Positions 1 to 6,363 of a DNA stretch of 25,687 nt are shown here, piece by piece. How positions within the stretch are numbered: position 1 is the stretch's first letter; every line of letters starts with the position of its first letter. The stretch spans positions 1 through 25,687 of the forward strand of contig JBOGZD010000031.1 of assembly GCA_050697155.1 (NCBI GenBank). The letters run 5' to 3'. The notes beneath the pieces were generated by a model that saw only the letters and a list, made by a program, of their open reading frames with translations, was not told the origin of the DNA and searched no databases. The stretch is from JBOGZD01 sp050697155 (GTDB lineage: Bacteria > Actinomycetota > Thermoleophilia > Solirubrobacterales > 70-9). The position numbers were made by a program, and so were the translations under genes.

Positions 1-28
1 GTCCCTCCGGTCGCCTCGCTACGCTCTC

Positions 29-55
29 TATACATACGTCTTATACGTACGTATA
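29..55. promoter_or_regulatory. Palindromic operator candidate upstream of TetR gene
   Basis: Bases 42-55 form a perfect 14-bp palindrome, tatacgtacgtata, ending five bases before the ATG at 61. Bases 29-39 (tatacatacgt) repeat its left part with one mismatch at a 13-bp offset. The AT-rich patch stands out against the GC-rich surroundings. A TetR-family repressor binding here would cover the promoter and start of its own gene, so autoregulation is the likely role. That is inferred from position and symmetry. The AT-rich repeats could also contribute the -10 element. Confidence 0.6.
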
Positions 56-60
56 GCAGG

Positions 61-699
61 ATGGCGACCACGACGACAGCGAACCCGCAGGCGGCGGATG
101 CCGCCCCCGCCACCAGCCATCGGGAGCGCCTGCTGGCGGCGGCGATCGAGTGCCTGCGCGAGCGCGGCTATGCGCGCACCACGGCACGCGACCTCGTCGC
201 CGCCTCGGGCACCAACCTGGCATCGATCGGCTACCACTTCGGCAGCAAGGAGAACCTGCTCAACGAGGCGATCGCCCAGGGCTTTACGGCCTGGACCGCC
301 GAGATCGAGCGGGCGGCCTTCGCCGACAGCGAGGCGGGTGCGATCGAGCGCCTGGGCATCTCCTTGGAGGCGACGATCGACCGCTTCGCGGAGTTGCGGC
401 CGTTCCTCGTCGCCTTCGTGGAGGCCTTCCCGCAGGCGGTTCGCACGCCCGAGCTGCGTGAGCGCATGGCCGCCGCCTACGAGGAGGTGCGGATCACGGC
501 GGCGGTGCTGGTGCGGCGAGGGCTCGAGGCCGAGGGGATCGAGATCGGCGAGGCCGAGTCAGAGACGATCGCCTCGGTGCTGATCGCCGTCTGCGACGGC
601 CTCATCCTCCAGTGGCTGGTCGACCCCGACCGGGTCCCGAGCTCGCGTCAGCTGCTCGCCGGCGCCGGAGCCGCGCTGGCTGCCGTCTCGCGCCGGTAG
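61..699 (+). CDS. TetR/AcrR family transcriptional regulator
   Basis: A 212-aa DNA-binding repressor of the TetR family. After a low-complexity Ala/Thr tail (residues 1-19), the helix-turn-helix lies at about residues 22-67, ending in the family hallmark SIGYHFGSKENLL (about 55-67). The helical C-terminal half, about 75-212, should bind a ligand and form the dimer; no ligand can be read from it. The ATG at 61 directly follows an AT-rich palindrome (42-55) that is probably its own operator. The last 52 bases overlap the end of the convergent permease gene. The regulated target may lie left of the window, since no same-strand gene follows. Family assignment is secure; the target is unknown. Confidence 0.92.
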   Translation: MATTTTANPQAADAAPATSHRERLLAAAIECLRERGYARTTARDLVAASGTNLASIGYHFGSKENLLNEAIAQGFTAWTAEIERAAFADSEAGAIERLGISLEATIDRFAELRPFLVAFVEAFPQAVRTPELRERMAAAYEEVRITAAVLVRRGLEAEGIEIGEAESETIASVLIAVCDGLILQWLVDPDRVPSSRQLLAGAGAALAAVSRR

Positions 700-1730
700 T
701 CGCGGTACTCGCGGTAGGCGATCTGCAGCGAGGCGGCGACCGGAATCGCCAGGATCGCCCCGACGACGCCGAACAGGGTGGCGCCGAAGAGCACCGAGAT
801 CAGGATCAGGAAGGGCTCGATCTGCACCGCGCGGCCCTGGATCCGCGGCTGGATCACGTAGTTCTCGATCTGCTGGTAGCCGATCGCCCAGATGACCCAG
901 ATGATCAGGCCGAGCGGGAAGTTGACGAACAGCATCACGACCCCGACGATCACGGCCGCGATCGTCGCGCCGACGACCGGGATCAGGTCGAAGAAGAAGA
1001 TGATCAGCGCCAGGGCGCCGGCGAACGGAGCCCCTAGGATCGAGAGCACGATGAACGCGAGTACCGCGGCGATCGTCGCCTGGAGCATCGCCCCGCCGAC
1101 GTAGTTGCCGATCGCGTTGGCGATGTGGCGCAGGGCGCGGTCGACCTGCTCGCGCCGCTCGGGCGGCTGGGCGTGCACGAATGCGTCCACCCAGCGCGGG
1201 CCCCCGCCGACCATGAAGATGCTCAGGATCAGGATCGTCACCCCGGCGAAGACCGAGTTGACGACGCCGATGCCGATGTCGCTGAGGATGCCGGCGGCGT
1301 CGCCGATCTGGCTCGGCAGCTCGCTCGCAGCCGACTCGATCTCCGAGGTGAAGTCGTACTTCTCGTTCAGGTCGTTGAGGGTCTCGTTGTCCTGGACGAA
1401 CTCGGTCACGTCCTGCGCATAGCCCGGGATGTCGTTGGCGAGGTCCTCGGCCTGGCCGACGATCTCGGGGATCAGCAGCGCGCCGACCGCGACCGGGACC
1501 AGGATCAGCGCGAGGTAGGAGAGCGCGATCGCAGGCCCCCGCTTCATCACCCGGCTGAGCACGTTCACCGGTCCCGACATCGCGACCGCGATGAACGCCG
1601 CGATCACGATCCAGGTGAGCGGCTGGCGCAGCAGGTAGATGACGTAGAGCGTGAACGCGACGGCGACCACGATCAGCACCGTCCGAAGCACGGCGCGGCC
1701 GAACGGATCGCGCGGTGTCATCACCGCCAT
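648..1730 (-). CDS. AI-2E family transporter (PF01594-type membrane permease)
   Basis: A polytopic membrane protein of about 360 aa. Two hydrophobic segments near the N-terminus and a third after a short loop precede a long soluble stretch rich in Asp, Glu and Asn (about 95-150). The C-terminal half is a block of several helices. It carries family-typical sequence: DLIPVVGATI, then IENYVIQPRIQGRAVQIEP, then a Gly/Ala-rich last helix (GATLFGVVGAILAIPVAA). The family includes proposed AI-2 exporters and Na+/H+ antiporters, so the substrate is open. The start is uncertain: ATG at 1730 or 1721, or GTG at 1733, none with a clear Shine-Dalgarno. It lies 50 bp after the fumarylacetoacetase-family gene on the same strand, so co-transcription is likely. 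Its 3' end overlaps the convergent TetR gene by 52 bp. Confidence 0.9.
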   Translation of the reverse strand: MAVMTPRDPFGRAVLRTVLIVVAVAFTLYVIYLLRQPLTWIVIAAFIAVAMSGPVNVLSRVMKRGPAIALSYLALILVPVAVGALLIPEIVGQAEDLANDIPGYAQDVTEFVQDNETLNDLNEKYDFTSEIESAASELPSQIGDAAGILSDIGIGVVNSVFAGVTILILSIFMVGGGPRWVDAFVHAQPPERREQVDRALRHIANAIGNYVGGAMLQATIAAVLAFIVLSILGAPFAGALALIIFFFDLIPVVGATIAAVIVGVVMLFVNFPLGLIIWVIWAIGYQQIENYVIQPRIQGRAVQIEPFLILISVLFGATLFGVVGAILAIPVAASLQIAYREYRDYRRETAASAAPAPASS

Positions 1731-1780
1731 CACATCCGCATAGTTCGGCGGCGTGAGGCGGTTTCCTCGCCTTATGGAAG

Positions 1781-2650
1781 CTAGACGACCGGGTTCTCGA
1801 GGCGCCCGAGGCCGTCGGCCTCGAGCGCGACCACGTCGCCGGGCTCGATGAAGCGACCGTCGGGACGCTCTGGGTCGGCAAGCGGCCCCAGCTCGAGCAG
1901 GCAGCCGCCGGCGAGCGTTCCCGAGCCGAGCACGTCGCCGGGCCGCAGCCGGGTATCGCGGGCCGCGTGGGCGAGGATCTCGGGCCAGCCGAAGTGCTGG
2001 CCGCCACTGTCCGAGGAGGCGATCTCGTCGCCGTTCACGATCACCCGGGCGCCGAGCTGCAGCCGCCCATCCTCGTAGGGGAGCTCGTCGGGGGTGACCA
2101 GCAACGGCCCGAGGCTGGTGGCGAAGTCCTTCGCCTTGTGCGGCCCGAGCCCGACGGTCATCTCCTGAGCCTGGACGTCGCGCGCCGACCAGTCGTTCAT
2201 CAGCGTAAACCCGGCGATCCCCAACCCCGTCTCGTCGAGGCCGGCGCCGGCCACCGGCACCCCGACAATCGCGGCCAGCTCGAGCTCGAAGTCGAGCATC
2301 CGCGTCGCCGGCGGCCGCTCGACCGCCTCCCCCGGGCCCCTGATCGAGGCCGGGTTGGAGAAGTAGAACGCCGGCGCCTCGTACCAGTACGGCGCCACTT
2401 TCGTGCCGCGCAGCCGCGCCCCCGCCGCCACGTGCTCCTCGAAGGCGTAGAAGTCGCGCAGCGACGGCGGCTCCGGGACCGGCGCCAGCGTCCGCAGATC
2501 GCCGATGTCGAGTGGCTCGCCGGTCCGCTCCCGCCCCTCGCCCCGAAGCCACGCGATCACCGACCCGGCGGCGAGCCGGTAGACAGTCTCCCCCTCGAGC
2601 TCGCCGACCAATCGTGACCCCTCACCGGCCTGGAAGGTGCCGACCTTCAC
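1781..2650 (-). CDS. Fumarylacetoacetate hydrolase family protein
   Basis: A 289-aa cytosolic enzyme of the FAH superfamily, whose members hydrolyse or decarboxylate C-C bonds in oxo-acids from aromatic or sugar-acid breakdown using a divalent metal. Visible landmarks are RDFYAFEEHV (65-74), where His73 is the probable catalytic base, LDFELELA (119-126) with Glu122 and Glu124 as metal ligands, and MNDWSARD (151-158) with Asp153 as a further ligand. GSGTLAGG near residue 243 is the conserved C-terminal turn. The RDFYAFEEHV block resembles fumarylacetoacetase more than the short FAHD1 type, but the substrate cannot be fixed. The start is GTG at 2650, overlapping the upstream gene's stop by four bases (GTGA), so translation is probably coupled. 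No other aromatic-degradation gene is in view. Confidence 0.9.
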   Translation of the reverse strand: MKVGTFQAGEGSRLVGELEGETVYRLAAGSVIAWLRGEGRERTGEPLDIGDLRTLAPVPEPPSLRDFYAFEEHVAAGARLRGTKVAPYWYEAPAFYFSNPASIRGPGEAVERPPATRMLDFELELAAIVGVPVAGAGLDETGLGIAGFTLMNDWSARDVQAQEMTVGLGPHKAKDFATSLGPLLVTPDELPYEDGRLQLGARVIVNGDEIASSDSGGQHFGWPEILAHAARDTRLRPGDVLGSGTLAGGCLLELGPLADPERPDGRFIEPGDVVALEADGLGRLENPVV

Positions 2651-3222
2651 CGCACGTTGCCGCAGGCGATTCCCGGGTTCGCGTGTGCGGGGTGACCCGG
2701 GTGGCGGGCTTCTGGGCGAAGCTGTGGAAGAAGGTCGGGCAGGATGCCGCCACCTCCGCCGTCATCCGGCGGCAGGAGTCCGGTCGAGTCGTACTGCTGA
2801 ATGAGCAGGTAGTAGCCGCGGCGGACAACGCTCTCTGGGGCCTTCTCGCGCAGCTTCGCCGACGCGACCCCGTTCGCGTCGGCGACCAGGTCATCGCCGG
2901 GGGAGACCGCGAAGCGCGAGACCTGGCGGTGGCAACGGCCGCGGGGGCCGATCAGGTGCCAGTCGTGGGCCGAGCCCGGCTCGAGCCCGGTGACGGTGAC
3001 GTGCCCGCGCAGGCGGCGGCGCTTCTGGCGCAGGTAGGCGCTGCCGGTCGGGCCGGCGGCGGCGAGCGGCCGGATCTCGAAGTTGGCCGAGCGCGCCTTC
3101 TTCGGCGGCGGCTTCACGCCGGTGCCGGCTTCGCTCAGCGCGGGTCCCGCGACGAGCGCCACGGCGCCCGCCAGCAAGAGCGCCGAGCGGATAGCGTGCG
3201 GTCTGCAGCCTGGCCGGCCCAT
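2647..3222 (-). CDS. Small secreted protein of unknown function
   Basis: A 191-aa protein with an Arg-rich start and a hydrophobic core (IRSALLLAGAVALVAGPALS, about residues 11-30), a probable Sec signal peptide cleaved after ALS. The mature part has a beta-rich stretch around GHVTVTGLEPGSAHDWHLIG, a Gly/Pro-rich linker (DDGGGGGILPDLLP) and an end reading NPGIACGNVR. That layout, with a conserved Cys-Gly near the C-terminus, resembles small exported CHRD-like or superoxide-dismutase-like beta-sandwich proteins, but I cannot assign a family. The stop overlaps the GTG start of the hydrolase gene downstream by four bases, so it is the first gene of that operon. The ATG at 3222 lacks an obvious Shine-Dalgarno. 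Confidence 0.75.
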   Translation of the reverse strand: MGRPGCRPHAIRSALLLAGAVALVAGPALSEAGTGVKPPPKKARSANFEIRPLAAAGPTGSAYLRQKRRRLRGHVTVTGLEPGSAHDWHLIGPRGRCHRQVSRFAVSPGDDLVADANGVASAKLREKAPESVVRRGYYLLIQQYDSTGLLPPDDGGGGGILPDLLPQLRPEARHPGHPAHANPGIACGNVR

Positions 3223-3251
3223 CGACTGCGCAGGGTAGCCCCACTAGAGCC

Positions 3252-3635
3252 TTGAACCGACCAACCGCGATTGTTGCCGTGACGGCGATCTCGACCGCCG
3301 CGCTCGCCGCCGCGCTCGTGACGGCGGGCCACCCGGAGACGGCCGGCGGCGACTCGGGCGCCGGTGCGAACGATCGGGCCGGCGCGACCGCGGCCCGCGG
3401 GCACCAGTTCTGCCTCGGCCGATTCGCGACCATTGGCGGCACGGCGCAGGACGACGTCCTGCGCGGGACCAGCGGCCCCGACGTGATCGCCGGGGGCGGC
3501 GGCGATGACAAGCTCTACGGCCTCGGCGGCCGCGACCGGATCTGCGGCGGCCCCGGGCGCGACTTGCTCGCCGGCGGCGGCGGAAAGGACCGCTGCAAGG
3601 GCGGCCCCGGGCGCGACCGGACGCGCAAGTGCTGA
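3252..3635 (+). CDS. Small exported protein with RTX-like Gly/Asp repeats
   Basis: A 127-aa protein with an N-terminal signal-like segment (AIVAVTAISTAALAAALVTA, about 6-25), an Ala/Gly linker, then about four glycine-aspartate repeats from GTAQDDVLRG onward (GGGGDDKLYG, GGRDRICGG, GPGRDLLAGG, GGKDRCKGG). These match the hemolysin-type calcium-binding nonapeptide pattern GGxGxDxLx, so a small Ca2+-binding beta-roll outside the cell is likely. Unlike classical RTX proteins it has several Cys in and around the repeats (FCLG, RICGG, RCKGG, terminal KC), which could form disulfides. The start appears to be TTG at 3252; no ATG or GTG gives a better positively charged n-region. It diverges from the secreted protein gene with only 29 bp between the starts. 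Confidence 0.7.
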   Translation: MNRPTAIVAVTAISTAALAAALVTAGHPETAGGDSGAGANDRAGATAARGHQFCLGRFATIGGTAQDDVLRGTSGPDVIAGGGGDDKLYGLGGRDRICGGPGRDLLAGGGGKDRCKGGPGRDRTRKC

Positions 3636-3701
3636 TGCCCCCTCCGTACGTCGCGTAAGCGCGGCGCCTGGAATGGCTCGATGCTCGTCTACGGTTGAGC
3701 C

Positions 3702-5219
3702 GTGAGCGCGATCGAGGATCTGCGCCGCGCCCTGGGCGAGACCAGCGATCTCGGCCGGGCGCGGGCGCTGCTCGCCTGGGACGAGCGGACGATGATGCCC
3801 CGGCGCGGCGGCCCGGCGCGTGCCGAGCAGCTCGCCACCCTGGTCCGGCTGCGCCACGAGCTGTTCACGTCGGACGAGCTCGGCCGGAAGCTGGAGTCCG
3901 CCGCCGCCGAGACACAGGGCGCCGCGGAGGACTCGTTCGAGGCGAGCCTGGTGCGGGTCACCCGGCGCGAGTGGGAGAAGGCCCGCAGGGTCCCGGCCGA
4001 GCTTCGCGCCGAGACCACCCGGGTCACCTCGATCGCCGAGCACGCCTGGGAGGACGCCCGCGAGCGCTCGGACTTCGCCGCCTTCCTCCCCCACCTCGAG
4101 CAGGTGGTCGAGCTGACGCGCCGTTACGTCGAGTGCTTCGACGTCGAGCACCCCTACGACGCCCTGCTCGACGACTTCGAGCCGGAGATGAAGACCGCGC
4201 AGCTACGGCCGGTGCTCGATCGGCTGCGCGACGGCCTTCGACCGCTGCTCGCCGAGCTGATGGAGCACGAGGGCGCCGTTGACGACTCGGCGCTCTACGG
4301 CGAGTTCGACCTCCAGGCGCAGGCTGCGCTCGCGCGCGAGGTGGTCGCGTCGCTGCCGCTCGAGCCCGGCGCCTGGCGCGTCGACGAAACCGTGCACCCG
4401 TTCGCGACCGGTGTCGCGATATCCGACCTGCGGATCACCACGCGCTACGAGTCCGACTACGTGGGCTCGTCGCTGTGGTCGGTGATCCACGAGGTCGGCC
4501 ACGCGCTCTATCAGAACGGGATCGCCGCCCAGCTCGAGCGCACGCCCCTGTGCCGCTCGGCCTCGATGGGATTCGACGAGTCCCAGAGCCGCCTGTGGGA
4601 GAACTGGGTCGGACGGGGCCGCCCATTCCTCTCGCGGCTGCTGCCGCTGCTCGCCGACGCCTTCCCGGACTCGTTCGCCGAGCTCGACGCCGAGGCCCTG
4701 TACCGCGCGGCGAACCGGGTCCGGCGCTCGCTGATCCGGATGGAGGCCGACGAGGTCACCTACAACCTCCACATCGGGCTGCGGTTCGAGCTCGAGCTCG
4801 CGATCTTCGAGGACCGCCTCGAGCTCGCCGAGCTGCCGGAGGCCTGGAACGAGCGGATGCGCGAGTACCTCGAGATCGAGGTCCCCGACGACGCCCGCGG
4901 AGTGCTCCAGGACGTCCATTGGGCCGCGGGGTCGTTCGGCTACTTCCCCACCTACTCGCTCGGCAACGTGATCGCCGCCCAGGTCTGGGACCGGGCGCGG
5001 GCCGCTCTGCCCGACCTCGACGCCCAGCTCGCCGCCGGGGAGCTCGACCCGTTGCGCGACCTCCTCGCCGAGCGCATCTACCGCCACGGCGGCAAGCACC
5101 TGCCGGCGGCGATGATCGAGCGCGTCGCCGGCGGCCCGCTCGACCCCGAGCCGCTGCTCCGCCACCTGCGAGCGAAGTTCGGCGAGGTCTACGCGCTCGA
5201 ACCGGTCGCGCCCGCCTGA
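3702..5219 (+). CDS. M32 family metallocarboxypeptidase (Taq carboxypeptidase type)
   Basis: A 505-aa cytosolic zinc carboxypeptidase that trims C-terminal residues from peptides; about 500 aa is normal for the family. The zinc site is visible: HEVGH at 263-267, with His263, His267 and catalytic Glu264, and Glu293 in DESQSRLWENWVGR (292-305) as third ligand. The M32 motifs DLRITT (242-247) and EVTYNLHIGLRFELE also fit. One oddity is Asp292 where I recall His in the usual HESQS motif; the ligand Glu next to it is kept. The start is GTG at 3702; the N-terminus IEDLRRALGETSDLGRARALLAWDE aligns with the usual M32 beginning. An 11-bp perfect hairpin follows the stop. Confidence 0.95.
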   Translation: MSAIEDLRRALGETSDLGRARALLAWDERTMMPRRGGPARAEQLATLVRLRHELFTSDELGRKLESAAAETQGAAEDSFEASLVRVTRREWEKARRVPAELRAETTRVTSIAEHAWEDARERSDFAAFLPHLEQVVELTRRYVECFDVEHPYDALLDDFEPEMKTAQLRPVLDRLRDGLRPLLAELMEHEGAVDDSALYGEFDLQAQAALAREVVASLPLEPGAWRVDETVHPFATGVAISDLRITTRYESDYVGSSLWSVIHEVGHALYQNGIAAQLERTPLCRSASMGFDESQSRLWENWVGRGRPFLSRLLPLLADAFPDSFAELDAEALYRAANRVRRSLIRMEADEVTYNLHIGLRFELELAIFEDRLELAELPEAWNERMREYLEIEVPDDARGVLQDVHWAAGSFGYFPTYSLGNVIAAQVWDRARAALPDLDAQLAAGELDPLRDLLAERIYRHGGKHLPAAMIERVAGGPLDPEPLLRHLRAKFGEVYALEPVAPA

Positions 5220-5233
5220 GTGCTGCACTTAAC

Positions 5234-5259
5234 GGAGGGCCCTCCGAAGAGGGCCCTCC
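5234..5259 (+). terminator. Hairpin after carboxypeptidase gene
   Basis: Arms 5234-5244 (ggagggccctc) and 5249-5259 (gagggccctcc) are perfect reverse complements around a 4-base loop, cgaa. It begins 15 bases after the M32 stop codon. There is no T-tract after it on the plus strand, so it is a GC-rich terminator of the kind common in actinobacteria, or an mRNA 3'-end stabiliser. It could also act on minus-strand transcripts reading through from the cold shock gene. Confidence 0.65.
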
Positions 5260-5283
5260 TCCACGATCGATGGCCGCGGCGTG

Positions 5284-5364
5284 TCAGCTGACCTCGACCA
5301 CCGTCTCGCAGTTCTTTGAAACCTTGTCCTTGGCGCGCCGGGACTGTCGCTTCTCCCCGCTCAC
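5284..5364 (-). CDS. Candidate 26-aa small ORF between two hairpins
   Basis: On the minus strand a GTG at 5364 opens a 26-codon frame ending at TGA 5286-5284. Its N-terminal two thirds are strongly basic (SGEKRQSRRAKDKVSKNC) and it ends CETVVEVS. It sits downstream of the cold shock gene's terminator and before the hairpin at 5234-5259. Only a weak purine stretch precedes the GTG. It resembles no family I know and short frames arise by chance, so this is a possibility only. Conservation in relatives would decide. Confidence 0.2.
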   Translation of the reverse strand: MSGEKRQSRRAKDKVSKNCETVVEVS

Positions 5365-5412
5365 GAACCGACCCTACCCCGGGGCGACCGGCCGGGTCAA
5401 GGGCACGAAAGA

Positions 5413-5435
5413 GGGCGGCGCCCAAGGCGCCGCCC
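5413..5435 (-). terminator. Intrinsic terminator of the cold shock gene
   Basis: Arms 5413-5422 (gggcggcgcc) and 5426-5435 (ggcgccgccc) are perfect 10-bp reverse complements with a 3-base loop. Read on the minus strand the hairpin starts 24 bases after the cold shock stop and is followed by tctttcg, a short T-rich tract. This is a strong rho-independent terminator for the cold shock transcript. Confidence 0.8.
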
Positions 5436-5459
5436 CTGAAAGCACAAGCTCGTGTCGGG

Positions 5460-5657
5460 CTAGACGGTGCGCACGTTGGTCGCGCGCGGGCCCTTCTCGC
5501 TCTCCTCAGAGTCGAACTCCACCTTCGCGCCGTCGGCGAGGGCGACGCCGCCCTCGACCTGGCTCTGGTGGACGAAGAGGTCGCGGCCGGCCTCGTCGGG
5601 GGTGATGAAGCCGAAGCCCTTCTCGTGGTTGAACCACTTCACTGTGCCTGTCTGCAT
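5460..5657 (-). CDS. Cold shock protein, CspA family
   Basis: A complete 65-aa single cold shock domain protein, an RNA and single-stranded DNA chaperone that melts mRNA structure. RNP-1 is KGFGFI (13-18), RNP-2 is LFVHQ (27-31), and the protein starts MQTGTVKWFN as typical CspA/CspD homologues do. The ATG at 5657 is fixed by a strong GGAGG four bases upstream. It is monocistronic, bounded downstream by the hairpin at 5413-5435. Its leader contains inverted repeats that may fold, consistent with post-transcriptional control known for csp mRNAs. Which Csp paralogue this is cannot be told from one copy. Confidence 0.97.
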   Translation of the reverse strand: MQTGTVKWFNHEKGFGFITPDEAGRDLFVHQSQVEGGVALADGAKVEFDSEESEKGPRATNVRTV

Positions 5658-5664
5658 TCTGCCT

Positions 5665-5745
5665 CCAGGGAACTCTGGTGCTTGCGGTACGAAGGAGCCC
5701 TGGTAGGCGCCTGCGGACTGCCGTGCACGATTTACGGCGCGGCAG
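5665..5745 (-). promoter_or_regulatory. Structured 5' leader upstream of the cold shock gene
   Basis: On the minus strand, ccaggg (5703-5698) can pair with ccctgg (5670-5665), and the second arm takes in the first two bases of the GGAGG ribosome site (5666-5662). Further upstream ctgccg (5745-5740) is complementary to cggcag (5723-5718). Folding could therefore affect access to the ribosome site. The stems are only 6 bp, so a regulatory fold is speculative. I could not place a clear promoter. Confidence 0.35.
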
Positions 5746-5778
5746 CCTAGAGGATCGCCTGGATGATCGAATGGCAGC

Positions 5779-6363
5779 GTGGATCCCGCCTTGCCCTGGA
5801 GCGACTGGGCGCTGCTCCCGCCTGCGCTCGAGCTGATCGAGGCGGAGGTCGACGCCGGGCGGCGAGAGGTCGTCGAGTGCGGCTCGGGGGTGAGCACGAT
5901 CGCGATCGCCCGCCGGCTGGCGGCGGTCGGCGACGGGCGGCTGTGCGCGCTGGAGCACGACCGCGGCTGGGCTGCCGAGATCCGCGGACGGATCGAGGCC
6001 GAGGGGCTGGCCGGGCGCGCGCGGGTGATCGAGGCGTCGCTCGGCGAGCACCCGCTCGCGCGGCCCGGGTGCCGGTGGTACTCACAGGCAGCGCTCGCCG
6101 ACCTGCCCGCGAGCGGAATCGAGCTCCTGCTCGTCGACGGCCCGCCCGCCGGCGACCCCGGGCTCGAGCGCTCGCGCTACCCCGCCCTGCCGGCCCTCGC
6201 CGACCGGCTCGCCGGCGACGCCCTCGTCGTCCTCGACGACATCGACCGCCCGGGGGAGCAATGGGTGCTCGGCGCCTGGGAGCGCGAGACGGACTTCCGC
6301 TTCGAGCGTAGCCCGGACCTGCGGCTGGCTATCGGGCGCCGACCCAGGCCGGCATCCGCTTGA
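5779..6363 (+). CDS. Class I SAM-dependent methyltransferase
   Basis: A 194-aa protein with the Rossmann methyltransferase signature. Motif I is VVECGSGVST (31-40), the acidic residue after beta-2 is in CALEHDRGW (about 57-65), and ELLLVDGPP (about 121-129) marks the beta-4 region. VVLDDIDRPGEQ later resembles the small O-methyltransferase-like group (Methyltransf_24). The substrate is unknown. The start is GTG at 5779; the family N-terminus is short, so little is missing. It diverges from the cold shock gene, and its last 35 bases overlap the end of the convergent P450 gene. No operon partner is visible. Confidence 0.8.
   Translation: MDPALPWSDWALLPPALELIEAEVDAGRREVVECGSGVSTIAIARRLAAVGDGRLCALEHDRGWAAEIRGRIEAEGLAGRARVIEASLGEHPLARPGCRWYSQAALADLPASGIELLLVDGPPAGDPGLERSRYPALPALADRLAGDALVVLDDIDRPGEQWVLGAWERETDFRFERSPDLRLAIGRRPRPASA

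Noticed and set aside
559..2007. Long open frame on the minus strand over the permease and hydrolase genes
   Set aside because: It is Arg/Asp/Pro/Gly-rich shadow sequence in another frame of two clearly recognised genes; high GC makes such frames common.
3460..3620. Gly-rich repeats as a possible tandem DNA repeat or CRISPR-like array
   Set aside because: The periodicity is in the protein (RTX-like), with diverged DNA and no constant spacers.
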